Source of the DNA: UBA1952 sp965246905 | GTDB lineage: Bacteria; Bacteroidota; Bacteroidia; Chitinophagales; Chitinophagaceae | Assembly: GCA_965246905.1 (NCBI GenBank) | Contig: CBDFFZ010000033.1 | Span: 1-64,000 of the forward strand | Length of the DNA stretch: 64,000 nucleotides | Direction of reading: 5' to 3' | Part shown: positions 25,095 through 33,441 of the stretch, in pieces | Layout of the letters: each line of letters opens with the position of its first letter | Numbering within the stretch: the first letter of the stretch is position 1 | The notes under the pieces: model-generated | Seen by the model: only the letters and a program-made list of their open reading frames with translations | Databases searched by the model: none | Told to the model about the DNA's origin: nothing | Position numbers and translations under genes: made by a program

Positions 25095-26192
25095 TTAAAC
25101 ATTGAACCGGAAGTGCATCACATCGCCATCGGCAACAAGATATTCCTTGCCCTCGATGCGCAGGCGGCCCTTATCCCGCGCAGCGCTTTCACCGCCGAGC
25201 GTAATAAAATCATCATAGCCAATCACCTCTGCCTTGATAAATCCCTTCTCAAAATCCGTATGGATCACGCTTGCCGCCTGTGGTGCTTTCCAGCCTTTAT
25301 GAATGGTCCAGGCACGTACTTCCTGCACACCTGCGGTGAAGTAGGTGATGAGCTCTAAAAGATTATACGCTGCGCGGATAAGGCGGTTGAGGCCGGGCTC
25401 CGTAAGCTCGTATTCAGAAAGGAAAAGCTCTTTATCTTCCGGCGCTTCCAGCTCGGTGATCTGCGCTTCGATCGAATTGCTCATTACGATCACCTGCGCG
25501 CCTTCCTCTTTGGCCGCTTTCGTAAGCTCGTCGGAATATTTATTGCCTGTGTGTATAGCTGCTTCATCCACATTGGCCACATAAAGCACGGGCTTTGCAG
25601 TAAGCAGGAAGATGTCATAAATGGCTTCAGCATCCTCACCTTCCAGGCCGAGTGCGCGTATGTTTTTGCCCTGCTCCAAATGCGTTTTACACTTTATTAA
25701 AGTCTCGTGCTGCCGCTTTGCCTTCGGGTCGTTCTTAATCATCTTCTCCACCCGGCCAATCTTCTTATCAACAGAAGCAAGATCTGCAAGCTGTAGCTCG
25801 GTATCGATGATCTCCTTATCGGAGATCGGGTTGATGGCGCCTTCCTCGCGCAGCACATTTTCATCCTCAAAGCAGCGGATCACATGCACAATAGCATCCA
25901 CCTCGCGGATATTGCCCAGGAATTTATTGCCTAATCCTTCCCCTTTACTGGCACCTTTCACCAGGCCGGCAATATCTACAAACTCGATGGTGGTGGGCAC
26001 TATGCGGTTCGGCTGCACAATGGCGGCAAGCTTATCCATGCGCTCATCCGGCACATCCACAAGGCCTACATTCGGCTCGATAGTGCAGAAGCGGTAATTG
26101 GCGGCCTGCGCCTTCGCGCTGTTGCTCACTGCATTGAACAGGGTTGATTTTCCTACGTTGGGCAAGCCCACGATACCTACTTGTAATGCCAT
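25095..26192 (-). CDS. ychF: Redox-regulated ATPase YchF (Obg-like)
   Basis: 365 residues: P-loop GLPNVGKST at residues 8-16, switch region DIAGLVKGASKGEGLGNKFL, the TANVDE-like NVDE motif and a C-terminal TGS domain ending MHFRFNV. The TGS segment AWTIHKGWKAPQAASVIHTDFEKGFIKAEV is characteristic. YchF binds ribosomes and hydrolyses ATP rather than GTP. Length is standard. Confidence 0.97.
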   Translation of the reverse strand: MALQVGIVGLPNVGKSTLFNAVSNSAKAQAANYRFCTIEPNVGLVDVPDERMDKLAAIVQPNRIVPTTIEFVDIAGLVKGASKGEGLGNKFLGNIREVDAIVHVIRCFEDENVLREEGAINPISDKEIIDTELQLADLASVDKKIGRVEKMIKNDPKAKRQHETLIKCKTHLEQGKNIRALGLEGEDAEAIYDIFLLTAKPVLYVANVDEAAIHTGNKYSDELTKAAKEEGAQVIVMSNSIEAQITELEAPEDKELFLSEYELTEPGLNRLIRAAYNLLELITYFTAGVQEVRAWTIHKGWKAPQAASVIHTDFEKGFIKAEVIGYDDFITLGGESAARDKGRLRIEGKEYLVADGDVMHFRFNV

Positions 26193-26265
26193 TATATCCT
26201 TCTTTGAAAATTTGCCGTGAAATTAGGCGATTTTAGGGGGAAAGAAGATGCTTAGCCCTGTTTTG

Positions 26266-26382
26266 CCCCATCCTCGGTCTTTCCCCGAAGGGGAAGGAGG
26301 AAGTCGGGCAAGCCTGTAAATAGTGCTTTAATTATGTATCATCTCCTTACCCCTTTTCGGGAGGAAGGCCGGGATGGGGGGG
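26266..26382. repeat. MITE-like inverted repeat between ychF and ruvC
   Basis: The left arm CCCCATCCTCGGTCTTTCCC(CGAAGGGG)AAGGAGG and the right arm, read on the - strand, CCCCATCCCGGCCTTCCTCC(CGAAAAGGGG)TAAGGAG are imperfect inverted copies with an A+T-rich centre. No gene lies inside. Confidence 0.65.
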
Positions 26383-26395
26383 CGCAGGGCCGGGC

Positions 26396-26983
26396 CTATC
26401 CCACCCGCTCCGGGTTCGCCGCTGCAAACGTAGCCCAGTTCGTATTCTTTCCCGTCTTACGCTTCACCGGCACCACATCGGTAACCCCCGGTATCCGCTG
26501 CTGGTAATGATGGCAGAGCGCTACCGACACCGCATCCGCTGCATCCATATATTTCGGGATATCTTCCTCAATTTTCAGCGTATGCTTCAGCATCTCCCAG
26601 ACCTGCTCCTTGGTGCTGTTGCCCTTGCCGGTTATGGATTGCTTTACCTTCCGCGGCGCGTACTCCGCTGCCCGCAGGCCGCCAACCATAGCTGCCGCAA
26701 TAGCCACGCCCTGCGCGCGGCCCAGCTTCAGCATGCTCTGTACATTCTTCCCGAAGAACGGCGCTTCAATAGCTACCGCAACAGGCTTATGAATATTGAT
26801 AATGCTCAGGATCTTGGTAAAGATCATCTCTAAGCGCTCGGCATGCTCCTGCTTACGGGCAAGCTGCAGCACACCCATCTCTACGAGCGTTATGCTATTT
26901 TTGTGCACGGCAATAAGCCCGTAGCCCATTACGAGCGTGCCGGGGTCGATGCCTAAAATGATCTTTGGTGCCGTGCTTATCAA
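26396..26983 (-). CDS. ruvC: Holliday junction resolvase RuvC
   Basis: 195 residues. The catalytic acids are in ILGIDPGT, AIEAPFFGKN and KYMDAADAVSVALCHHY. RuvC cleaves Holliday junctions with RuvAB. The only usable start is TTG at 26983, because an in-frame stop lies shortly upstream and no ATG or GTG precedes ILGIDPG. The C-terminal 30 residues are a basic tail. It is divergent from the membrane-protein gene, with starts only about 20 bp apart or overlapping. Confidence 0.95.
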   Translation of the reverse strand: MISTAPKIILGIDPGTLVMGYGLIAVHKNSITLVEMGVLQLARKQEHAERLEMIFTKILSIINIHKPVAVAIEAPFFGKNVQSMLKLGRAQGVAIAAAMVGGLRAAEYAPRKVKQSITGKGNSTKEQVWEMLKHTLKIEEDIPKYMDAADAVSVALCHHYQQRIPGVTDVVPVKRKTGKNTNWATFAAANPERVG

Positions 26984-27003
26984 AAGGAGAACTGTTTAAG
27001 ACT

Positions 27004-27945
27004 TTGAGCAAAACTACCAAAATCGCGCTGAACTATGTTTTAGGCCCGGCCATTACTGCTTTGTTATTGTGGAGCTTATACCGGCAGGTAAGCACGCAGC
27101 TGGCAACTTTAGGTAGCAAAGCCGTGCTGCCGGCTGGCAATACAGCCTGGCTCATCGCCGCGCTGGCGCTGCTGCCGCTAAACCTCTTCATCGAGGCTGC
27201 TAAATGGCGGATGCTTGCCGGCAGTGCTTTCCCGCTCACCTTTCTCCAATCCTTAAAAAGTATTCTGGGCGGCATCGCTTTCTCTATCATCACACCAAAC
27301 CGCATTGGGGAATATCCGGGGCGCATCCTGTTCCTCAGTAAAAGCAACAGCACGAGGCTCATCAGCGTTTCCGTACTGGGCGGCTGCTCGCAGTTGCTTA
27401 CCGTGATGATCTTCGGCCTGCTTGGGTTATCCTATTATTGCTGGCGTTTTCCGGGTGTGCTTGCTTATGCATTGCTTTCAGGCTGTGCTGTGCTAACCCT
27501 TGTTATTGGCTTCTTTTACTGGCGCTTTGAGCGCTGGGCTCCGCGCCTGGAGCACATACGCTGGCTGCGCAAATTCAGGATGTATGGCCGGATGCTTGGC
27601 CGGTTTTCATCGCGACAGCAAATAATTATCTTATCCCTGGCACTGCTGCGCTTTGCCGTTTTTACCCTTCAGTATTACCTGCTGCTCCGCTGGATGAACA
27701 TTATTATGCCGCTTGCCGATGGCTTTCTCTTATGCGCGCTTTTCTTCTGGGCCATGGCTATTATTCCATCTATTGCACTGGCTGAGTTGGGCATCCGCGG
27801 GCAGGTAGGCCTCTTTCTTTTTCATACATTCAGCGCCAACAGCCTGGGCATTCTTGCCGCTACTTTTGGCCTTTGGGTCATGAATCTGGTGCTGCCTGCC
27901 CTTATTGGCAGCATTCTTTTACTGAGATTAAAGTTATTGCGTTAA
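27004..27945 (+). CDS. UPF0104/lysylphosphatidylglycerol synthase TM-type membrane protein
   Basis: About 313 residues with seven or eight hydrophobic helices and the family segments EAAKWRMLAG, GGIAFSIITPNRIGEYPGRILFL and a C-terminal ALAELGIRGQVGLFLF. Homologues are the flippase-like domain of MprF and AglD-type proteins, so a lipid or lipid-linked substrate is likely (inference). The start is uncertain: TTG 27004 fits family beginnings (SKTTKIALNYVLGP), while GTG 26968 or TTG 26965 would overlap the divergent ruvC start. Confidence 0.85.
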   Translation: MSKTTKIALNYVLGPAITALLLWSLYRQVSTQLATLGSKAVLPAGNTAWLIAALALLPLNLFIEAAKWRMLAGSAFPLTFLQSLKSILGGIAFSIITPNRIGEYPGRILFLSKSNSTRLISVSVLGGCSQLLTVMIFGLLGLSYYCWRFPGVLAYALLSGCAVLTLVIGFFYWRFERWAPRLEHIRWLRKFRMYGRMLGRFSSRQQIIILSLALLRFAVFTLQYYLLLRWMNIIMPLADGFLLCALFFWAMAIIPSIALAELGIRGQVGLFLFHTFSANSLGILAATFGLWVMNLVLPALIGSILLLRLKLLR

Positions 27946-28001
27946 ATAAGTGTTTATGCTGCTTTCGCTCTCCTAAAAGAACGGACATTTGCCAACAATT
28001 T

Positions 28002-28796
28002 ATGAGAAAGCCCCTGCTTGCAATTATCTTACTCTTTACCGCATTCTTTGCCCGCGCCCAGCAAAACGAATTCTGCGGACTAAAGAACATTTCCTTCCTC
28101 GAAGGCGAGCATCTCTACTTTAAAGTCTATTACAACATGGGCCGTATATGGGTGGGCGCCGGCGAGGCCAACTTCAATGTAAAAGGGGAAGATATGGCCG
28201 GCAAGCGCGTGTACCACATTACCGGCGATGGCGCAACCATGAAATCATACGAGTGGTTCTACAAAGTGCGCGACCGCTATGAAAGCTATATCGATGCCGG
28301 CACGATGTTGCCGCTACGCTTCGTCCGTAATGTAAATGAGGGTGGCTTCAAGATATACAACAACATTACCTTCAACCAGGGCATCGGCCAGGCCGTAACT
28401 ACCAACGGCATTTTTTCTACCCCTAGATGCGTGCAGGATGTGCTCTCGGCTATCTATTATGCCCGCAATATCGATTACAATAAATACCAGCCCGGCGCAA
28501 AGATTCCCTTTACCATGTTCCTCGATGATAAGGTCTATAACCTCTACATCCGCTACGTAGGCAAGGAGCAGATCAAAACGCGCTACGGCACCTTCAATAC
28601 CATTAAAATTGCCCCGCTCCTCATCGAAGGCACCATCTTCAAAGACGGCGAGAAAATGCTCGTTTGGGTAACTGACGACAACAACCACCTGCCCGTACGC
28701 GTGGATAGCCCTATCCTCGTAGGCAGCGTAAAAGTAGATCTCATGGGGTTCGACAAGCTGCGCAACCCGCTCACCAGCCTCGTAAGCAAGCGGTAA
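28002..28796 (+). CDS. DUF3108 exported protein
   Basis: 264 residues with a signal peptide (MRKPLLAIILLFTAFFARAQ) and the DUF3108 pattern: FLEGEHLYFKVYYNMGRIWVGAGEANFNV, then YEWFYKVRDRYESYID. The domain is a periplasmic beta-structure of unknown function, widespread in Bacteroidota and Proteobacteria. ATG 28002 is preferred over the upstream in-frame start because it places the signal at the N-terminus. It lies 56 bp after the membrane-protein gene and may be cotranscribed. Confidence 0.9.
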   Translation: MRKPLLAIILLFTAFFARAQQNEFCGLKNISFLEGEHLYFKVYYNMGRIWVGAGEANFNVKGEDMAGKRVYHITGDGATMKSYEWFYKVRDRYESYIDAGTMLPLRFVRNVNEGGFKIYNNITFNQGIGQAVTTNGIFSTPRCVQDVLSAIYYARNIDYNKYQPGAKIPFTMFLDDKVYNLYIRYVGKEQIKTRYGTFNTIKIAPLLIEGTIFKDGEKMLVWVTDDNNHLPVRVDSPILVGSVKVDLMGFDKLRNPLTSLVSKR

Positions 28797-28805
28797 GCCG
28801 CGTTT

Positions 28806-28960
28806 ATAATTATTGTCCGGGCAGGAGGATTGCTATTGAGCAGCAGTGGCGTTGGCACCGTTTATCGGATTGCTGCTATTGAGCTTTTCCTCCAAGCTGT
28901 AGACCGCTGCATGTGTCTGAACTATGATTTCCATGATTAAATGATTTTTCATGATTCCGG
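28806..28960 (+). repeat. Dispersed intergenic repeat, copy C
   Basis: The longest copy: ATTATTGTCCGGGCAGGAGG, then CAGCAGTGGCGTTGGCACCG, TTGAGCTTTTCCTCCAAGCT, GTGTCTGAACTATGATTTCC and a tail of ATGATT motifs. It starts 10 bp after the DUF3108 stop. Confidence 0.88.
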
Positions 28961-29033
28961 TTTATCCAACACGAAGCATCCAACTTCATCCAACGCAAAA
29001 GCATCTAACAACCAGGTTATCCGCCGCAAGTAT

Positions 29034-29219
29034 GTTTGCAGCCATGGCAATAGCGTTTGCGGCGCCAATAACATCGTTGTCATACATCACAACAATATTT
29101 GCAGCCATGACAACAGTGTTTGCACTTACAACAACGTTTGCATCGCTAACAATAATGTTTGCATCCATGACAACAACGTTTGCAGGCATGACAACGATGT
29201 TTGCACGAACGGCGTCAGT
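29034..29219. repeat. Tandem array of 21-bp GTTTGCA units
   Basis: Units headed GTTTGCA (or close variants) start at 29034, 29055, 29076, 29097, 29118, 29136, 29157, 29178 and 29199; all steps are 21 bp except one of 18 bp. The rest of the unit is of the form tccATGACAACAAC. Both strands stay open; the - strand would encode heptapeptides such as ANVVVMD and the + strand FASMTTT. No hairpin is obvious. It lies directly after dispersed repeat copy C. Confidence 0.88.
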
Positions 29220-29306
29220 CCACATTCCACCCACAACACTTATGCGTCAATCTGCAGCAGTCAGGCGTTCATCCGGCCATTAGCAGGTGAAAACACACAG
29301 CTTGTT

Positions 29307-29948
29307 TTAAGTCTCGTCACCTCTTGCCCGCAACGCAGTCCCGTCCATAATAAAGCTTACGGTAAGCGGCCCCCAGATGGCATCCGAAAAGCCCAGCATG
29401 GCACCAGCGGCAATAGCAATATTGCGCACCGTCTCCTTTACCCCGGAGGTATCCATATTAGGCAGCTCATTGCGGCCATAATAGGCCGATGTTACTATAT
29501 TGCCGGAACGGGTAAGCAGAAAAGAGCTGGAAGCGCCTTCCGAGAAAAAGTGGGCAGTATTTTCTGCGCCTTGCATAGGGCAGGGCTGCAGCGTGAGCAG
29601 GCATTGCTCCTTTCGCCTGCCGGTAAGAAATTTCAGATTTACCACGCGCACCCAGTCAAAGCCCGCGCCATCCGGGTTCTCCGGCGCGGGTATGCCGATA
29701 GCAATAAAATCATTCAGCTTTGCCCTGCGCTTTTGCTGTTTAAAGTTTTTGCTCATAATGCGAAATGTGCTGCGCATCGCAGTAAGTTCATGCCAGTGGT
29801 TTACATTCATCAGCCTGCTTACCGCGGTGGCATAGCAAAGCTGGGCATCGGCAAGCGTGGTAAACCTGCGGGCCGATGTGAATTCCTTTTTGATTCCCTG
29901 CTGCTGCACAGGTATAGAGCGCTCAATTGCATTCATAGTCTTAACCAT
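29307..29948 (-). CDS. Hypothetical protein
   Basis: About 213 residues with no signal peptide. The N-terminal half is basic and helical (IERSIPVQQQGIKKEFTSARRF, then LMNVNHWHELTAM); a central AIGIPAPENPDGAGFDWVRVVN segment and a C-terminal MLGFSDAIWGPLTVSFIMDG follow. ATG 29948 is chosen; an upstream in-frame start at 29999 would add 17 residues. I do not recognise the domain. It stands alone between the 21-bp array and the terminator of the T9SS cargo gene. Confidence 0.7.
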   Translation of the reverse strand: MVKTMNAIERSIPVQQQGIKKEFTSARRFTTLADAQLCYATAVSRLMNVNHWHELTAMRSTFRIMSKNFKQQKRRAKLNDFIAIGIPAPENPDGAGFDWVRVVNLKFLTGRRKEQCLLTLQPCPMQGAENTAHFFSEGASSSFLLTRSGNIVTSAYYGRNELPNMDTSGVKETVRNIAIAAGAMLGFSDAIWGPLTVSFIMDGTALRARGDET

Positions 29949-30025
29949 TAAAGCACCTGCCGGATCATTTAAACAGAGTGATCTTAAATACCCTGCCATC
30001 CTTCCGGCTTAAAATAACAGCCATA

Positions 30026-30062
30026 AAAATGGCTGCCCGAAGATAATTCAGGCAGCCATTTT
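30026..30062 (-). terminator. Terminator of the T9SS cargo gene
   Basis: AAAATGGCTGCC and GGCAGCCATTTT form a perfect 12-bp stem with a 13-nt loop, just beyond the stop at 30086. Confidence 0.85.
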
Positions 30063-30085
30063 CTTGAAAAAATTAATTGTCGGCC

Positions 30086-31354
30086 TTATTTCACAACCTT
30101 AAACTGAGCACTGCCGGATGCCGTCTGCACATGCAGGATATATACGCCGGAGGGCAAGGACGCTGTTGCAATACGTACCGCCTGCCCCTGGGTAAAGGTC
30201 TGGCAGGAAATGAGCGCGCCGTTGATGCCGGAAAGCACTACCAGCTTATCGCCATCCACTTTATTGAGCCCGTTTAGCTGCACATAATCCGCAGCAGGTA
30301 TAGGAGATATGCTTACTGCATTCAGGGCAGCGCTGTTGCCCAGGCCCAGCGAGCTGATATGACCTTTGAACTGCGTATTGTTCTCCTCAAACTTTATGTC
30401 GCTTACCGTTGCCTGTGCTGCGGAAATGGTAACAGTAAGCGCAGGGTTCAGCTTGCCCATGGCATCGCCGAAAATCTTGTAGGTACCGTATGCAATATTG
30501 GGAAAAGAGAACTGGCCGGCGGCATCGGAGTAAGTATAAGCCACGGCTTGTCCGGCAGCTGTGGTAAGCAGCAGGATGCGGCTATTTAATGGATCGCCCA
30601 CAGCAGTACCCCTGTTAGCGCCCTGTGCAACAAGGCCGCCAATAAAGCCCGGCCCGCCGGGATTGGTGCCCAGGATAACCGGCACCCCGATGCTGTTGGT
30701 AAAATCTGCAGTATTCAGGGTTACGGCGCCGCTCCAGCTAAGGCTTCCCGGGCCCCATTGGCCACTCGTGCCAACGCGGGTATAATAGCTGGGCATTCCT
30801 AAGGCATACTGCGGGTGGCCGGGCATGAGCGCAGCTTTCAGCAATAGCTGCCCGGCAGGTATTTGTGCATAGGCTTTATTGAAGATGCCCATACTGTTTG
30901 TTGAAAAGCTGTCGATGGCAGTGAGCTGCCAGCTTGCAGCTAATGAATCATAGGTCTTGCGGATCAGGTACAGGCGGATCAGGCTGCTGTTGGGATAGCC
31001 CGCAAGGAAGGCATCGCCTTTCAGGGCATACGCAGATGTGCTTCCACAGATTGAAAAATTGGAGGTGATGCCTGTGCCTGTATAAACATGATAGTTAGTG
31101 TACGATTGGCCGCAAGCGCTTGTACGCGCATACACATCATCATTAAGCGGAAGCGCAGGCAGCACAATGCTGTACTGGCCGCTGGCATCCGTAGTATCCG
31201 CAGCGGTAAAATTGGTGAGGGAATCCCATACGTGTATGATCTGATTGGCTACCGGGTTGCTCTGCGCATTGAGCACCGTACCTGAAATAGAGGCTGCCCG
31301 GCCAGTACCGGCAAGCAGGCATAATAAAAGCCCGAGTAGTGAAAGTTGTTTCAT
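30086..31354 (-). CDS. Secreted protein with T9SS C-terminal sorting domain
   Basis: 422 residues: signal peptide (LSLLGLLLCLLAGTGRAA), a carboxypeptidase-regulatory-like beta domain (ISGTVLNAQSNPVANQIIHVW), a middle region, a second such domain (YTYSDAAGQFSFPNIAYGTYKIFGDA), and a C-terminal type A sorting domain (ISPIPAADYVQLNGL, then LPSGVYILHVQTASGSAQFKVVK). The C-terminal domain directs export through the type IX system and the protein is probably surface-attached or released. No catalytic domain is seen, so it is likely adhesive or structural (inference). PorQ of the T9SS is encoded at 47945. Confidence 0.88.
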   Translation of the reverse strand: MKQLSLLGLLLCLLAGTGRAASISGTVLNAQSNPVANQIIHVWDSLTNFTAADTTDASGQYSIVLPALPLNDDVYARTSACGQSYTNYHVYTGTGITSNFSICGSTSAYALKGDAFLAGYPNSSLIRLYLIRKTYDSLAASWQLTAIDSFSTNSMGIFNKAYAQIPAGQLLLKAALMPGHPQYALGMPSYYTRVGTSGQWGPGSLSWSGAVTLNTADFTNSIGVPVILGTNPGGPGFIGGLVAQGANRGTAVGDPLNSRILLLTTAAGQAVAYTYSDAAGQFSFPNIAYGTYKIFGDAMGKLNPALTVTISAAQATVSDIKFEENNTQFKGHISSLGLGNSAALNAVSISPIPAADYVQLNGLNKVDGDKLVVLSGINGALISCQTFTQGQAVRIATASLPSGVYILHVQTASGSAQFKVVK

Positions 31355-31453
31355 TTTGTTTGGTTTTTTATGGATGGTGAAGGTTGAAAAGAGAAGGCAA
31401 TTTTTTCCGGAAAATAGCTACCGGAACGATAGACGCAAAACTTTTGCGGGATG

Positions 31454-33439
31454 TTAGAGCCGCTGCAAATAATTTCTTTCTCCCTCCGGCACGGGTGCCG
31501 GTGGCTGGCCGCTCAGTATCCTGTACCCGATGCTTATGCGGAAGTAAGGGCTTTGATATACTTTCTGCAATGCAGGATTTTCCGCCTTGTAGCCGGTAAG
31601 CTGCTGTTGCAGACTTACATCTACAAGCAAACGCTGCCAATGGTATCCGGCGCCCACTGTATAGCCGATCCGTATAGGTGATAAAGTTGCATTATAGGGC
31701 TTGTAGCTACTATCGGTCTTTAGCGCTATGGTGTTATAATGCTTCAGGGAATCGGTAGAAAGGGGCCGGCCGGTGCGGGAAAGCTGTATCTGCCGGGTCA
31801 CGCTGTATGACTGCAATGTGCCGGTTTCGGTGCTTATCCTGCCGCCGAAATTTACGGTAGGCCCGCCATGTAGAAACCACCTGCTGCCGCGCGCCTGGTA
31901 GCGCAGCTCTAAGGGCAGGGATATATCCCAGTATTTGCCGCCCGCATTGATGGCAGATGCCTTTACGCTGTCGTAGGATTGATTGAGGTAATAGAAATAA
32001 GTAGTCAGGCCGGCGCTGTCCGTTCTCGATGTGCTGTCGATAATCGTTGCATGAAGCCGCCCATAAATATCATCTTCGGAGAGTGCCTGGCTGGCAATAT
32101 TGCCAAAACGGTATGCCGGCGCTATTCTTATGCCAAGCGCAGCGCTGATGCGCCAGCTAAGCTGTAGTGCCAGTACGCCCATATTTGGTGCGGGTTTTTG
32201 AATACCCCAGATATAGCCTCCGAATACATCAAGAGACAGAGGTACGCGTATCGTAAACTTTCTACGGCTTTTTTGTGAAGAGGCGGTATCAGGGGATCCA
32301 TTGTCACTCCCCGGAGCTGCGGCAGGCTGATCTTCATCTGTGGATCGTGCTGTCCCCTTTACAGCAGGAGTCGGTTTGGCCTGTTGGGTTTTACCTGAAA
32401 TTGCGGGCTTCTGCGTTTCCTTATTTTGCGTAAGGACTGGCTTTTCAATTAACCTTTTGGATGTGTATGAATTATCCGCTGTTTTCTCTTTGACCCTATT
32501 CTTAGAAACCGTAGTATCCAGCACTTTTTGCGAAGCCATTTTTTGCACCGGCCGGTTATCACTAACCATTTCCCCGGCTGGATTTGAATGCTCCATCTTT
32601 TCCCGGCTCTGCTTTTTCCTGTGTGCTATTCCGGATGCTCCGTTTTGTTCGGGCACGCCTTTCCGGCGCTTAATGGCCACTGTTTTTTCTTCTTTATTTC
32701 TTTGAACAGTATGTTGTGGTGCTTTAACTAACTCAACTGCGATCTGAGCATCTTCAACCGTTCTATCCTTTTTATTTTTTCTCCCTGCAATAAGTACAGG
32801 CGGTGTTGGCTTTTTGTTTTGATGCTCTTCAGAAGTTGCCGTCGGGCGGGTTAAAACAATTGCTTTCGCTGTGCGATGTTTATTGCCCTGTATGGCATTT
32901 TTATCGTGCATTTTTATCCGCGAAGCTGAAGTTTGAGCAATAACGGCTCGTTTATCCGCGAAGCTGTTATGCCGGTGCCTGCGCGTATTGCTATTGCTGC
33001 CTGGCGCTTGCGATATGTTCGAAGAGGCCTGCACAATGCCTTGTTTATCCTGCCTGCTTTTTATAGATTCCTTTTGCGCTGTTCGGTCGTCTTTTTCAGC
33101 ATTCGGGTGAGCTGCTAAGGCAGATGATTTAGTAGGATCATTTGCCAGTTGCGTATTAGTCCGGGTAAGTGTGGATTTATTTGCTGCTGAATGATTTAAA
33201 ATAACTGTTGCAGGTTTTGAGGTATGGTTACTGGTTATTGTTCGTACAGTAAACCAGATGCCGCTTATAAGCAGCAAAAAAAGAGCGATCCACGGCCATC
33301 GGAAGAAGGAGCGGCGGTCAGGCGCATCCTTATCCAGCTTCTGCTCCACATCATTCCATGCGGCAGGTGGCGGCGCCTCCCGGTAGTTGCCGAGCGCTTG
33401 ACGGAAGATTTCGTCTATATTATGTTGTTGCTCTTCCAT
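31454..33439 (-). CDS. Anti-sigma-like N-terminus joined to an outer-membrane beta-barrel-like C-terminus
   Basis: 661 residues. The first 60 (IDEIFRQALGNYREAPPPAAWNDVEQKL) match the start of Bacteroidota anti-sigma/RNA polymerase partner proteins. One membrane helix follows (WIALFLLLISGIWFTV), then about 300 Lys/Gln/Thr-rich, probably disordered residues, and a C-terminal 240-residue beta-barrel-like domain (LSLDVFGGYIWGIQ, then IRIGYTVGAGYHWQRLLVDVSLQQQ and RISIGYRIL). It starts 2 bp after the ECF sigma stop, so the two are coupled and probably form a sigma/anti-sigma pair. A protein spanning both membranes would be unusual. Confidence 0.8.
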   Translation of the reverse strand: MEEQQHNIDEIFRQALGNYREAPPPAAWNDVEQKLDKDAPDRRSFFRWPWIALFLLLISGIWFTVRTITSNHTSKPATVILNHSAANKSTLTRTNTQLANDPTKSSALAAHPNAEKDDRTAQKESIKSRQDKQGIVQASSNISQAPGSNSNTRRHRHNSFADKRAVIAQTSASRIKMHDKNAIQGNKHRTAKAIVLTRPTATSEEHQNKKPTPPVLIAGRKNKKDRTVEDAQIAVELVKAPQHTVQRNKEEKTVAIKRRKGVPEQNGASGIAHRKKQSREKMEHSNPAGEMVSDNRPVQKMASQKVLDTTVSKNRVKEKTADNSYTSKRLIEKPVLTQNKETQKPAISGKTQQAKPTPAVKGTARSTDEDQPAAAPGSDNGSPDTASSQKSRRKFTIRVPLSLDVFGGYIWGIQKPAPNMGVLALQLSWRISAALGIRIAPAYRFGNIASQALSEDDIYGRLHATIIDSTSRTDSAGLTTYFYYLNQSYDSVKASAINAGGKYWDISLPLELRYQARGSRWFLHGGPTVNFGGRISTETGTLQSYSVTRQIQLSRTGRPLSTDSLKHYNTIALKTDSSYKPYNATLSPIRIGYTVGAGYHWQRLLVDVSLQQQLTGYKAENPALQKVYQSPYFRISIGYRILSGQPPAPVPEGERNYLQRL

Positions 33440-33441
33440 GG

